From Achromobacter agilis (GTDB taxonomy: Bacteria > Pseudomonadota > Gammaproteobacteria > Burkholderiales > Burkholderiaceae_B), in assembly GCF_900496965.1 (NCBI RefSeq), contig NZ_UFQB01000038.1, forward strand, positions 1 through 46,741: DNA of 46,741 nt, read 5' to 3'. Positions 8,054 to 16,545 of the stretch are shown here, piece by piece. Positions within the stretch are counted from its first letter, which is position 1, and every line of letters starts with the position of its first letter. The notes under the pieces were generated by a model. It saw only the letters and a program-made list of their open reading frames with translations, was not told the origin of the DNA and did not search any database. Position numbers and translations under genes: made by a program.

Positions 8054-9863
8054 TACGTTGCTTGTCCAACCCGCGCCGCAAGCCGCCGCGGCGGCGCGCC
8101 GGGCCTCGCGCTCCCGCGACCTGCTGTGGCTGGCCGGCCTGTGCCTGGCCCTGACGGCCGCCGGCCCCTGGCTGTTCGACACCTACCTGCTCAACGTGCT
8201 GATCAAGGCGCTGTTCTTCGCGGTGGCCGCCGTCACGGTGGACATCTTGTGGGGCTATACCGGCTACCTGACCTTCGGGCAGTCGACGTTCTTCGGCGTG
8301 GGCGCGTACGCGGCGGGCCTGGCGTTCACGCATTACGGCTTCTCGCCAGCCACCGCGGGACTCGCCGCGCTGGCGGCGGTCGGGGTGGCCGCCGCGCTGG
8401 CCCTGGTCACCGGTTGGCTGTCGTTCTACCGGGGCGCCTCGCCGTTCTTCGCCACGGTGATCTCGCTGGTGCTGCCCATCGTGCTGACCCAGCTCGTGCT
8501 GTCGGGCGGCACCTGGACGGGGTCGTCCTCGGGGCTGACGGGTTACGAGACCTTCGACCTGTCGCTGGAGGCCTGGTACGTGATTGCGGCGGGCGGCCTG
8601 TCGGCCGTGGCGCTGCTGGCCTGGGTGGCCGCGCGCAGCGACGGCGGCCGCATCCTGGTGGCGCTGCGCGACAACGAGGCGCGCTGCAGCTACCTGGGCC
8701 TGAACACGGCCCGCTGGCGCATCCTGCTGCTGGCGGTCTGCGGCGTCATCGCCAGCCTGGCGGGCTTCGGCTACGGAGCCTTCAGCGGCGTCGTGGCTCC
8801 GGAGCTGACGGGTTTCGTCTTCGGCACGGAACTCATCATCTGGGTGGCGCTGGGCGGGCGCGGCACCATCTGGGGCCCGGTGCTGGGCGCCATCCTCATC
8901 AATGTGGCGGGGTCGTACCTGAGCGGCAATATGCCGTTCGTGTGGCAGTTGCTGCTGGGCGTCACCTTCATCGTGGTGATCCTGCTGCTGCCGCGCGGCC
9001 TGCTGCCGCTGCTGCTGGCGCCATGGCGGCGGCACCGGGCCGCGGCGCCCGTGCCGGCGCTGACGGAACGGGCAGGGCAGGCCGCCGCGCCCGGCGCCGG
9101 GCAGGCGGCGCTGCAACTGGCGGGCGTGGCCAAGCGCTTCGGCAGCCTGAAGGTGCTGGAAGGCATCGACCTGCAGGCCCGCGGCGGTGAACTGGTGGGC
9201 CTGATCGGGCCGAACGGCGCGGGCAAGACCACATTGATGCGCTGCATCGCCGACGGCGCCGAACGTTCCGAGGGGCGGGTCGAGCTGTGCGGCCACGCCG
9301 TGCGCGGGGACGATCCCGCGCGCTGCGTGCGCTACGGGCTGGGGCGCAAGTTCCAGAACGCCAACGTGTTCGACACCATGACGGTGGCGGAAAGCCTGCG
9401 CATCGCCACCACCTTGCGGGAAGCGCCGTCCTGGCGGCGCTGGGCGCCCGCGCTGGCGCTGCCGTCCTACGCGCTGGAGGTGCTGCGCATGACCGGCCTG
9501 GACCAGCGCCTGGACAGCGTGGCTCGCGACCTGTCCCACGGCCAGCAGCAGGCCCTGGAGCTGGCCATGGTGCTGGCGCTGGAGCCGCGCGTCGTCCTGC
9601 TGGACGAACCCACGGCGGGCCTGAGCAAGGCCGAGCGCACGCAGATCGGCGCAGTGCTCTCGTCGCTGGCCCGCCGCTACGGCCTGTGCTGCCTGCTGGT
9701 AGAACACGACCTGGATTTCGTGGCCGAGGTGGCGACGCGCATCGTGGTGCTGCATCAGGGGCGCATCGTCATGGACGGCAGCTTCCGCGACGTGACGGAA
9801 TCGGAGCTGGTGCGGACCATCTATGCGGGCGGCGCGCCGTCCGCGCAAGGAGCGGAACAATGA
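8046..9863 (+). CDS. Fused ABC permease-ATPase (LivM + LivG in one chain)
   Basis: A 605-residue fusion of two transporter subunits that are usually separate. Residues 1 to about 325 form a LivM/UrtC permease (WGYTGYLTFGQSTFFGVGAYAAG region, then ALRDNEARCSYLGLN). After an Ala/Gly-rich linker of roughly 25 residues comes a LivG/UrtD ATPase: Walker A GPNGAGKTT (about 388-396), signature LSHGQQQ (from about 496) and Walker B VVLLDEPTAGLS (from about 516). The signature has His where many have Gly (LSGGQ), a change common among LivG/UrtD proteins. The frame is open throughout, so the fusion is not caused by a stray frameshift. Such fusions are known in this family. Confidence 0.9.
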   Translation: MTDTLLVQPAPQAAAAARRASRSRDLLWLAGLCLALTAAGPWLFDTYLLNVLIKALFFAVAAVTVDILWGYTGYLTFGQSTFFGVGAYAAGLAFTHYGFSPATAGLAALAAVGVAAALALVTGWLSFYRGASPFFATVISLVLPIVLTQLVLSGGTWTGSSSGLTGYETFDLSLEAWYVIAAGGLSAVALLAWVAARSDGGRILVALRDNEARCSYLGLNTARWRILLLAVCGVIASLAGFGYGAFSGVVAPELTGFVFGTELIIWVALGGRGTIWGPVLGAILINVAGSYLSGNMPFVWQLLLGVTFIVVILLLPRGLLPLLLAPWRRHRAAAPVPALTERAGQAAAPGAGQAALQLAGVAKRFGSLKVLEGIDLQARGGELVGLIGPNGAGKTTLMRCIADGAERSEGRVELCGHAVRGDDPARCVRYGLGRKFQNANVFDTMTVAESLRIATTLREAPSWRRWAPALALPSYALEVLRMTGLDQRLDSVARDLSHGQQQALELAMVLALEPRVVLLDEPTAGLSKAERTQIGAVLSSLARRYGLCCLLVEHDLDFVAEVATRIVVLHQGRIVMDGSFRDVTESELVRTIYAGGAPSAQGAEQ

Positions 9864-10573
9864 CGAGCGTTGCGCCGGCATTGCGCCTGGAAGGCGTATC
9901 CAGCGGCTACAAGGCATCGATGGTGCTCAACGACGTGTCGCTGTCGGTGCCCCGGGGCGCCTGCGCGGCGCTGCTGGGCAAGAACGGGATGGGCAAGAGC
10001 ACGCTGCTCAAGACCGTCATGGGCTATCTGCCCAAGCTGCGCGGCCGGGTCCGGTTGGGGGAGGTGGACGCCACCCGCTTGCGGCCGCATGAAGTGGCGC
10101 GCTGCGGTGTGGCCTACGCGGCGCAGGAACAGCCGCTGTTTCCCGATTTGAGCATCCGCGACAACCTGCGCCTGGGCTTGGCGCGCGACAGCCTGTTCGA
10201 CGAGCGCTTCGAAGAGATCGCCGAACTGTTCCCGGTGTTCGCCTCCCGCCTGCGCCAGCATGCCGGCACCCTGTCGGGCGGCGAGCAGAAAATGCTGCTG
10301 GTGGCGCGCGGCCTGATGCAGCGGCCGGCGTTGCTGCTGCTGGACGAAATCACGGAAGGGCTGCAGCCCTCGGTGATTGAACGGCTGGCCGGCGCGCTCA
10401 ACTGGGAGCGCGAGCGGCGCGGCACCAGCATGTTCATCGTGGAGCAGAACGTAGCATTTGCGCTGCGGGTGGCGGACAGGTACCTGGTGCTCAAGCAGGG
10501 CGCCATCGTCGACGAAGGCGAGGCTGGCGCGCCGGACGCCGCAGGCCATATCATTGACCATCTGAAGGTATGA
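9860..10573 (+). CDS. Branched-chain-type ABC ATPase, LivF/UrtE family
   Basis: A 237-residue ATPase, second of the two nucleotide-binding partners of the importer. Walker A is GKNGMGKST (40-48), the signature LSGGEQKMLLVARGLM lies near the middle, and Walker B is LLLLDEITEGL; GKNGMGK is typical of LivF. The ATG overlaps the previous stop by four bases (ATGA), and its own stop overlaps the AmiC-like start the same way, so the five genes from the LivH homologue to the AmiR homologue form one tightly coupled series. I chose the ATG at 9860 because an earlier open stretch in the same frame is antisense-like, low-complexity Arg-rich sequence inside the fused gene. Confidence 0.9.
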   Translation: MTSVAPALRLEGVSSGYKASMVLNDVSLSVPRGACAALLGKNGMGKSTLLKTVMGYLPKLRGRVRLGEVDATRLRPHEVARCGVAYAAQEQPLFPDLSIRDNLRLGLARDSLFDERFEEIAELFPVFASRLRQHAGTLSGGEQKMLLVARGLMQRPALLLLDEITEGLQPSVIERLAGALNWERERRGTSMFIVEQNVAFALRVADRYLVLKQGAIVDEGEAGAPDAAGHIIDHLKV

Positions 10574-11772
10574 GCCAGAACCCGCATGATGCCGAACCGC
10601 CGTCCAGGATCCTTCCCATGGCCCCGCCCGTGACCCCGGCCGGCGCCGCCGGCCCCGGCTGGCGCATCGGCGTGCTGTATTCGCGCAGCGGCGTCAGCGG
10701 CACGACGGAATCGCAGCATTTCTTCGGCACGGTGCTGGCCGTGGAGGAAATCAACGCCCTGGGCGGGGTGCTCGGCCGTCCGCTGGAGCCGGTGGCCTAC
10801 GACCCCCGCAGCGACTGCGAGGAATACCGTCGCCTGGCGGCCAGGCTGCTGCTGGACGACGAGGTCAACGTGATCTTCGGCGGCTGCACCTCGCATTGCC
10901 GCAAGGCCATCCTGCCCGTGGTGGAGCGCAGCAATTCGCTGCTCTGGTACGCCTCGGTCTACGAAGGCTTCGAGTATTCGCCCAACGTCATCTACACCGG
11001 CGCCGCACCCAACCAGGGCAGCATGCAGTTGGCGGCCTACCTGATCCAGCACTGCGGCTCGCGCATCTTCCTGGTGGGCGCGGACTACATCTATCCGCGC
11101 GAAACCAACCGCATCATGCGCGAAACCGTGGAGGAACACGGTGGCGAAATCCTCGACGAAACCTACCTGCCGCTGGACTGCGACGACAGCGACATCCTCG
11201 AAGTGGTCAAAGACATCGCCCGCATTCGGCCCGACGTGGTGTTCTCCACGCTGATCGGCTCGGACGCCCAGCGCTTCTACCAGCGCTACCACGAGGCCGG
11301 CCTGGCCGCGGCCAGCATCCCCATCGCCAGCCTCACGATGACCGAAGCCGAGGTGGCCGAGGTCGGGCCGGCGCTGTGCGCCGGGCACATCACCGCAGCC
11401 ACCTATTTCAATACGGTGGCCACGCCAGGCAACGCGCATTTCCTGGCGCGCTGGCGCGAGCGCTTCGGCGACCGCCCCGCCAACGTGTACGCGGAAACTT
11501 CCTACAGCCAGATGCACCTGTTCGCGCGCGCCCTGCAGCGCGTGGGCGCGCTGGACACCCGCAAGCTGGTGCAGGCGGTGCATACGGTGGAGTTCGACGC
11601 GCCGGACGGGCGCCTGGCCATCCTGGCCGAGAACAACCACTGCGTGCTGACGCCCCGCATCGGGGTGTGCCGGCCGGACGGCAGCTTCGATATCGTTTGG
11701 GAAAGCGGCGTGCCGGTAAAGCCGGACCCCTACCTGACGGCGTTCGGCCTGGACGAGTTCTGGTTGAAATGA
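10570..11772 (+). CDS. amiC: AmiC-like amide sensor (cytoplasmic type I periplasmic-binding fold)
   Basis: A 400-residue protein without a signal peptide, with a leader of about 30 Pro/Ala-rich residues. It matches AmiC of the Pseudomonas amidase operon along its length: GWRIGVLYSRSGVS, AVEEINALGGVLGRP, SHCRKAILPVVERSN, YEGFEYSPNVIYTG, GADYIYPRETNRIMR, VVFSTLIGSDAQ and the tail PDPYLTAFGLDEFW. AmiC binds acetamide and, when empty, sequesters AmiR. In the loop that contacts the ligand in AmiC (YPTPYEGFEYS) this protein has YASVYEGFEYS, so the Thr and second Pro are replaced by Ser and Val, suggesting a different amide. The start overlaps the LivF-type stop and its stop overlaps the amiR-type start. 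Confidence 0.85.
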   Translation: MSQNPHDAEPPSRILPMAPPVTPAGAAGPGWRIGVLYSRSGVSGTTESQHFFGTVLAVEEINALGGVLGRPLEPVAYDPRSDCEEYRRLAARLLLDDEVNVIFGGCTSHCRKAILPVVERSNSLLWYASVYEGFEYSPNVIYTGAAPNQGSMQLAAYLIQHCGSRIFLVGADYIYPRETNRIMRETVEEHGGEILDETYLPLDCDDSDILEVVKDIARIRPDVVFSTLIGSDAQRFYQRYHEAGLAAASIPIASLTMTEAEVAEVGPALCAGHITAATYFNTVATPGNAHFLARWRERFGDRPANVYAETSYSQMHLFARALQRVGALDTRKLVQAVHTVEFDAPDGRLAILAENNHCVLTPRIGVCRPDGSFDIVWESGVPVKPDPYLTAFGLDEFWLK

Positions 11773-12410
11773 GCATGGACCATAGCCTACGCCGCCTCTA
11801 CGAGGACCTGCGCAGCGTGGCGGTCGCCGTGGTGTACCCGCCCGGCGAAGACCGCGACCTGCTGGTCGAACAGCTCAAGCGCATCGGCTGCCGCATCCAT
11901 CTGCGCTGGCCGTTCCCCGAATACCCCCCGGCGGGCGCGGACGTGGTGTTCTTCCAGGTATCGCAATGCGGCCGCAACAGCGCCGCCTGGACCGCCAGCG
12001 AAGTCGAGGCCACCCTGATCGCCTTATCCGAATACGAAACCCCCACCACGCTCAAGCAGCTCCTCAAGACCAACGCCCACGGCGTGCTGACCCGGCCGTT
12101 CCGCTCCGCCGGCATCCTCAGCACCCTGGTGCTGGCGCGTTCCGCCCGGATGTTCCAGCAGCGTCAGCAGAACAAGATCGACAAACTGGAAAGCACCATC
12201 AAGTCTCGGCGCGTCATCGAAAAAGCCATCCGCGTGCTGATGGACCACCAGCGCCTGGACGAGCGCGAAGCCTACGAGCACATGCGCGGCCGCGCGACGC
12301 GCCTGCGCGTCAGCGTGGCGGAAGTGGCCGCCATGATCGTCGACGCCAGCGAAGCCATGGAAAAACTGGGCCTGGGCGGTTCCCGCCCGGGACCGGCCAA
12401 CACCGGCTAG
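11769..12410 (+). CDS. amiR: AmiR-like ANTAR transcription antiterminator
   Basis: A 213-residue RNA-binding regulator. Residues 1 to about 125 form a receiver-like domain without an obvious phosphoacceptor Asp, as in AmiR. A coiled-coil (about 128-148, QQRQQNKIDKLESTIKSRR) leads into an ANTAR domain (about 139-193) with KSRRVIEKAIRVLM, REAYEHMRGRA and VSVAEVAAMIV, the three-helix RNA-binding pattern. Family members prevent terminator formation in the leader of their target operon. The start overlaps the amiC stop by four bases. The expected circuit is: amide binds AmiC, AmiR is freed, AmiR binds the leader at 4.9-5.1 kb, and RNA polymerase reads through the terminator. Length is close to AmiR (196). 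Confidence 0.88.
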   Translation: MSMDHSLRRLYEDLRSVAVAVVYPPGEDRDLLVEQLKRIGCRIHLRWPFPEYPPAGADVVFFQVSQCGRNSAAWTASEVEATLIALSEYETPTTLKQLLKTNAHGVLTRPFRSAGILSTLVLARSARMFQQRQQNKIDKLESTIKSRRVIEKAIRVLMDHQRLDEREAYEHMRGRATRLRVSVAEVAAMIVDASEAMEKLGLGGSRPGPANTG

Positions 12411-12528
12411 GGCGCGCCGCGATCCTGGCGCTTGAACGGGCGGCCGGTTTCCAGTCCAATGACAGTCTGTGCGGACGAACCGTTGCGGTTCTTCCGCGTC
12501 TACGGGTTCATGGATGGAGCGAGCGGTC

Positions 12529-12936
12529 ATGACAACGGTGCGATTGCTGTCGGACGAGGAAGTGCGCGAGGTGCCGCGCGCCTGGGCGGTATTCGAGGAC
12601 ATCCGGGCCACGCGCAAGTCGGATTTCGTCAACAATTTCTGGCGCGCCCTGGCCAATGACCCGCCGCAGCTGGAGCGCGTCTGGGGGCAGCTCAAGCAGG
12701 TCATGATGGCCGAGGGCGAACTCTCGCCCCTGATGCGCGAAATGATCTACATTGCCGTGTCCACCGCCAACGGCTGCACCTACTGCATCCACTCCCACAC
12801 CGCCGCCGCCCGCGCCAAGGGTATGACGGACGGCCAGCATGCCGAGCTGCTGGGGGTGATCGGCATGGCCGCGCAGACCAACGCGCTGGTCACCGCCATG
12901 CAGGTGCCCGTCGACGAGGCCTTCATTGTGAAATAG
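12529..12936 (+). CDS. AhpD-like/carboxymuconolactone-decarboxylase-family protein
   Basis: A 135-residue protein with the CxxC plus His motif of the AhpD group: NGCTYCIHSH, giving Cys83, Cys86 and His90. In AhpD this motif carries alkylhydroperoxidase or thiol-disulfide activity; many members are only predicted peroxidase-like. Helices LMREMIYIAVSTANGC and GMTDGQHAELLGVIGMAAQTNAL fit the family. I chose the ATG at 12529, preceded by GGAGCGAG, over one 20 codons earlier whose extra peptide does not resemble the family. It is followed ten bases later by the LON-domain gene, probably in the same transcript. Confidence 0.85.
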   Translation: MTTVRLLSDEEVREVPRAWAVFEDIRATRKSDFVNNFWRALANDPPQLERVWGQLKQVMMAEGELSPLMREMIYIAVSTANGCTYCIHSHTAAARAKGMTDGQHAELLGVIGMAAQTNALVTAMQVPVDEAFIVK

Positions 12937-12945
12937 GAGGCGGCC

Positions 12946-13557
12946 ATGTCGCTGATTCCGCTATTTCCCCTCTCCAACGCGTTGTTCCCCGCCGGGGTGC
13001 TGCACCTGCGCATCTTCGAAGTGCGCTACCTGGACATGATCCGGCGATGCATCGCCGACGGCAGCGAATTCGGCGTGGTCGGCCTGCTCTCGGGCAACGA
13101 GGTCCGCACCCCGGAAGGCGTCGAGACCCTGGCGCCCGTAGGTACCATGGCCCGCATCGACGCCTGGGACGCGCCCATGCCGGCGCTGCTGGAACTGCGC
13201 TGCGTGGGAACCAGCCGTTTCCGGCTGCTGTCCAGCGAGGTGGCAAAATACGGCCTGTGGATGGGCCAGGCCGAACCCATCCCCGACGACCCGCCCATGC
13301 CCGTGCCGGAAACCATGCAGGCCAGCGCCGACGCCCTGGGCCGGCTGGTGGCCCAATGGCAGCAAGACGGCGTGCCCCCTGAAAGAATGCCCTTGGGCCC
13401 GCCGTTCCGGCTCGACGACAGCGGTTGGGTCGCCGACCGCTGGTGCGAGCTGCTACCCTTGCCGCCCGACGACAAGGCCACCTTACTCGCCATGACCGAT
13501 CCGGTGGCGCGGCTGGCGGCAGTCCAGGACGTGCTGCGGGGGCAGGGGCTGGCGTAG
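12946..13557 (+). CDS. LON substrate-binding-domain protein (stand-alone, no protease domain)
   Basis: A 203-residue protein that is essentially the N-terminal LON domain without the ATPase and Ser-Lys protease parts. The opening IPLFPLSNALFPAGVLHLRIFEVRYLDMIRRCI and the following FGVVGLLSG are standard for such stand-alone LON proteins. The later region has WCELLPLPPDDKATLLAM, also typical. AGGAGG precedes the ATG. Function is unknown in bacteria; binding of misfolded or peptide ligands is assumed from the Lon protease. The gene is the second of a likely pair with the AhpD-like gene. Confidence 0.88.
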   Translation: MSLIPLFPLSNALFPAGVLHLRIFEVRYLDMIRRCIADGSEFGVVGLLSGNEVRTPEGVETLAPVGTMARIDAWDAPMPALLELRCVGTSRFRLLSSEVAKYGLWMGQAEPIPDDPPMPVPETMQASADALGRLVAQWQQDGVPPERMPLGPPFRLDDSGWVADRWCELLPLPPDDKATLLAMTDPVARLAAVQDVLRGQGLA

Positions 13558-13614
13558 TGCTTGTGCAAGGGGCCTAGTGAGTGCAGGGCCCGGGCGTAAC
13601 CGTATTTGGACACC

Positions 13615-14454
13615 ATGGAAATCAGGATAGACGAGGGCCTGCGCGCCTATATAGACCCCTTGACCGACGACGAGCGCGAAGCGCTGGAGCGCAGCCTGCT
13701 GGCCGAAGGCTGCCGCGACGCGTTGGTGCTGTGGGGCGACCTGCTGGTCGACGGCCACAACCGCCATGCGCTCTGCATGAAGCACGGAATCCCCTTCGAG
13801 ACCCGCCAGAACACCTCCTTCAAATCCATGGAGGACGTGCACCTCTGGATGATCGAGAACCACCTGGGCCGCCGCAGCGTGTCGGACTTCCAGCGCGGCG
13901 TGCTCGCCCTGCGCAAGAAAGAAATCCTGCAAGCCCGCACCGCCTCCGCCCCGGCTCCCGATGATCCCCCCTGGGACGAAGACTCCGGCGACCCGCCGCC
14001 GCTGCCTGCCACACCCGTGTCCCAGGCGCTGAGCCGCCAGGCCCTGGCCCGGGCGGCGCGCATCAGCAGCAATACGTTGGGGCAGATCGAGAAGATCCAG
14101 AAGGCTGCCGCGCCGGAACTGGTGCGGGCGGTCAAGGATGGCGCCATTTCCATCAATGCGGCGGCGGCAGTGGCGACGTTGCCGCCTGAACGCCAGGCTG
14201 CGGCCGTGGCTGGCGGCAGGAAGGAACTACAGCAGGCTGCGCGGGAAGTCCGCCAGGCCAAGGCGCCGCCGCCGCGCGAAGCCGTGCCGGATATTCCTAT
14301 TGAGAACATTGCTGATTTGCCGGCGGAGGTGGCGCGGTTGCGCGAACTGCTGACCCGGCTGACGGACGAGCGGGATCAGTTGAAGAAAAAGGTGATGCAT
14401 TTGACGGTGGCGCTGGCGGAGGCGCGGAGTGGGGCGGGGGGAGGGGATGATTGA
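13615..14454 (+). CDS. Orphan ParB-like (ParB/RepB N-terminal domain) protein
   Basis: A 279-residue protein. Residues 5 to about 80 resemble the ParB/RepB nuclease-like domain (DPLTDDEREALERSLLAEG, then LVDGHNRHALCMKHG, where DGHNR matches the usual DGxHR-type box). A disordered Pro/Asp-rich stretch (about 108-135) follows, then a helical region and a C-terminal coiled-coil (LPAEVARLRELLTRLTDERDQL). No parA gene is adjacent and the chromosomal parAB locus is not here, so it is not obviously a segregation protein; such orphans are annotated as plasmid-partition-related. A TTG three codons upstream is an alternative start; neither has a clear ribosome-binding site. A tail that looks like this protein's C-terminus occurs as a fragment near 31.2 kb. 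Confidence 0.72.
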   Translation: MEIRIDEGLRAYIDPLTDDEREALERSLLAEGCRDALVLWGDLLVDGHNRHALCMKHGIPFETRQNTSFKSMEDVHLWMIENHLGRRSVSDFQRGVLALRKKEILQARTASAPAPDDPPWDEDSGDPPPLPATPVSQALSRQALARAARISSNTLGQIEKIQKAAAPELVRAVKDGAISINAAAAVATLPPERQAAAVAGGRKELQQAAREVRQAKAPPPREAVPDIPIENIADLPAEVARLRELLTRLTDERDQLKKKVMHLTVALAEARSGAGGGDD

Positions 14455-14478
14455 AGGGACAAAGACAGACGCGTTTCA

Positions 14479-14542
14479 AAAGAGGTGCCGGGCTACAAAG
14501 GCGCTACCCCGGGGCCGCGAATTCGTAGCCCGACACCTCTTT
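14479..14542. repeat. Long inverted repeat between convergent genes
   Basis: AAAGAGGTGCCGGGCTAC (14479-14496) and GTAGCCCGACACCTCTTT (14525-14542) are inverted with one G-T pairing in 18, around a 28-base centre. It lies between the ParB-like stop and the convergent AraC gene. It may be a bidirectional terminator, though no T-run follows, or a copy of a dispersed palindromic repeat. A near-copy of part of one arm (TGACACCTGTTT) occurs just to the right. Confidence 0.55.
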
Positions 14543-14586
14543 CTCGCGTGATCGAATGACACCTGTTTACTGTGGCCCGTCGCGGC

Positions 14587-15549
14587 TCAGGGAGTGGCCG
14601 ATTGCGCCAGCGTGCGCATTTCACGGATGTTGCGAGCCGGAGGCTGCCCGAACATCCGCGCATATTCCCGGGTGAACTGCGTCACGCTTTCATAGCCGAC
14701 GCCGTGGGCGGCGACGCCGATTGCGGCGCCTTCGGCAAGCATGCGCCGTCGTGCTTCCAGCAATCGAAGCTGCTTCTGGAACTGCAGCGGGGTCAGCGTG
14801 GTGATATTGCGGAAATGCGTATGAAACACTGACAAGCTCATGCCTGCGACCTTGGCAAGCGTTTCGATGCGCAAGGACTGGGCATATCCGGCCCTGATCA
14901 TCTCGACGGCCCGCGCAATCCGCCGGCTATGGCTATCGGACACGCCGAGTACGCGAATGGCGCCGCCATGCCGCCCCGACAGCAACCAGTAATGCAGCTC
15001 GCGCACCAACTGGCGGCCCAACACTGCCAGCGATTGCGGCCTGTCTAGCAGCTTGAGCAGGCGCAATGCCGCTTCCGCGACTTCCTCTTCCGTCCGGCTC
15101 ACCCGCACAGGGATATCCGGCAGTATCGGCGACTCTCCCATTTCGCCGACCAATTCGGTGATCACCGCGGCATCCAGTTCCATGACCAGCGAATAGTAGG
15201 GCGCGGCCGCGCTGGCTGCGGTGACCTGGCTCACCGTCGGCACGTCCATCGTGATCAGCAAGGACTCGCCCGCGCCAAAAGTGAAACTGCGGCTGCCCAT
15301 GCTTACGCGCTTGCCGCCTTGCAGCACCAGGGCCACCAGTGGTTTGGTGATGGCGTACTGCAACGGAGAGGGCGCGGTTTCGCGCAGGATGAACATTCCG
15401 TTAATGGGGGTGGATGCGACGCCTTCGCCATTGAAACGCGCGTCGGCATATTGCCGCGCCACCCGCAGCAGGGCCTCGGTCAGTTCGCCATGCCCGGGAA
15501 TATCGGCCTCCGTGTGGGGGTCTTCATAGGATCGGGCAATTTCTTTCAT
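14587..15549 (-). CDS. AraC-family transcriptional regulator with AraC_N cupin-like domain
   Basis: A 320-residue regulator. The N-terminal half (NGMFILRETAPSPLQYAI, LVLQGGKRVSMGSRSFTFGAGESLLITMDVPTV in part) is the AraC_N ligand-binding module. The C-terminal third carries two helix-turn-helix units: LRIETLAKVAGMSLSVFHTHF and IGVAAHGVGYESVTQFTREYARMFGQPPA. I chose the ATG at 15549 over an upstream TTG. The gene is divergent from an SDR gene across about 160 bases; regulators of this subgroup commonly activate an adjacent oxidoreductase gene, so the SDR is the likely target. The inducer is unknown. Confidence 0.88.
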   Translation of the reverse strand: MKEIARSYEDPHTEADIPGHGELTEALLRVARQYADARFNGEGVASTPINGMFILRETAPSPLQYAITKPLVALVLQGGKRVSMGSRSFTFGAGESLLITMDVPTVSQVTAASAAAPYYSLVMELDAAVITELVGEMGESPILPDIPVRVSRTEEEVAEAALRLLKLLDRPQSLAVLGRQLVRELHYWLLSGRHGGAIRVLGVSDSHSRRIARAVEMIRAGYAQSLRIETLAKVAGMSLSVFHTHFRNITTLTPLQFQKQLRLLEARRRMLAEGAAIGVAAHGVGYESVTQFTREYARMFGQPPARNIREMRTLAQSATP

Positions 15550-15712
15550 ATCTTCACGCAACTAAATATAGGCTTTACCGCGGATAAACATAGCACCATT
15601 CGAGCCTGAATCGGCTTGGGCAAAATAATCGGGCAAGAAATCAAAACAATCGGGCAACCTGCAAGTGCCCATGCTTCCTAAGATCAAAGCTCACCCACTC
15701 GGGAGCTTTTTC

Positions 15713-16468
15713 ATGACAACCGTTTCTCTTGTGACCGGCGCCAGCCGGGGTCTTGGCCGCAACACCGCGTTGAGCATTGCCCGCCGTGGCGGCGACGTGA
15801 TCGTCACCTATCGCGATGGCAAGGACGCCGCGGATGCCGTCGTGGCTGACATCCAGGCGCTCGGCCGCAAGGCTGTCGCGCTGCAACTGGATACCGGCAA
15901 AACGTCGTCTTTCCCAGGCTTCGTGATTGCGGTGCGCGCGGCACTCAAAGACACCTGGGGCCGCGATGTGCTTGACCATCTCATCAACAACGCCGGACAT
16001 GGCGAGATGGCGGACTTCTCCGCCACTACGCAAGCGCAATTCGACGCGCTGTTCGACGTTCACGTCAAAGGGGTGTTTTTCCTGACGCAGTCCTTGCTGC
16101 CGGTTTTGGCCGATGGCGGACGCATCGTCAACTTCTCGTCGGGCTTGACCCGCGTGTCCTTTCCTGGTTTCTCGGCCTACGCTGCCGCGAAAGGCGCGGT
16201 GGAGACGCTCACCGTGTATCTGGCCAAGGAGCTGGGCAGTCGCGGCATTACTGCAAATGTCGTTGCCCCGGGCGCGATCGAGACCGATTTCCTGGGTGGC
16301 GCGGTGCGTGACATCCAGGACTACAACGACGCCTTTGCCAATATGACCGCGCTTGGCCGAGTGGGTGTGCCCGATGACATCGGCCCGATGATCGCCAGCC
16401 TGCTAGGCCCGGACAACCGTTGGGTCAATGGCCAACGCATCGAAGTCTCCGGCGGTCAATCGATTTAG
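15713..16468 (+). CDS. Short-chain dehydrogenase/reductase (classical SDR)
   Basis: A 251-residue NAD(P)-dependent oxidoreductase. The cofactor motif TGASRGLG lies at residues 8-15, NNAG follows in LINNAGHGEM, and the catalytic Tyr156 and Lys160 form YAAAK. PGAIETDF and the C-terminal NGQRIEVSGGQSI complete the family pattern. The Arg after the Ser in the cofactor loop and YRDG after the second strand suggest NADPH preference. GGGAGC lies upstream of the ATG at 15713; an in-frame ATG 16 codons earlier adds residues not seen in the family. Divergent from its probable AraC regulator. Substrate unknown. Confidence 0.88.
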   Translation: MTTVSLVTGASRGLGRNTALSIARRGGDVIVTYRDGKDAADAVVADIQALGRKAVALQLDTGKTSSFPGFVIAVRAALKDTWGRDVLDHLINNAGHGEMADFSATTQAQFDALFDVHVKGVFFLTQSLLPVLADGGRIVNFSSGLTRVSFPGFSAYAAAKGAVETLTVYLAKELGSRGITANVVAPGAIETDFLGGAVRDIQDYNDAFANMTALGRVGVPDDIGPMIASLLGPDNRWVNGQRIEVSGGQSI

Positions 16469-16545
16469 GTGCGCACCGTGTCAGAGTTCGGCGAAGCGAA
16501 GAACTGCAACGGGTCGAGATCAGAAGTCTCGGAAAGCTTGCTCCC

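Noticed and set aside
7989..9917. A 642-codon minus-strand open frame over the transporter genes
   Set aside because: It lies antisense to the clearly coding fused permease-ATPase and shows Gln/His/Arg-rich low-complexity sequence with no domain.
12469..12528. A longer start for the AhpD-like gene
   Set aside because: The extra 20 residues do not resemble the family and the internal ATG has a better ribosome-binding site.
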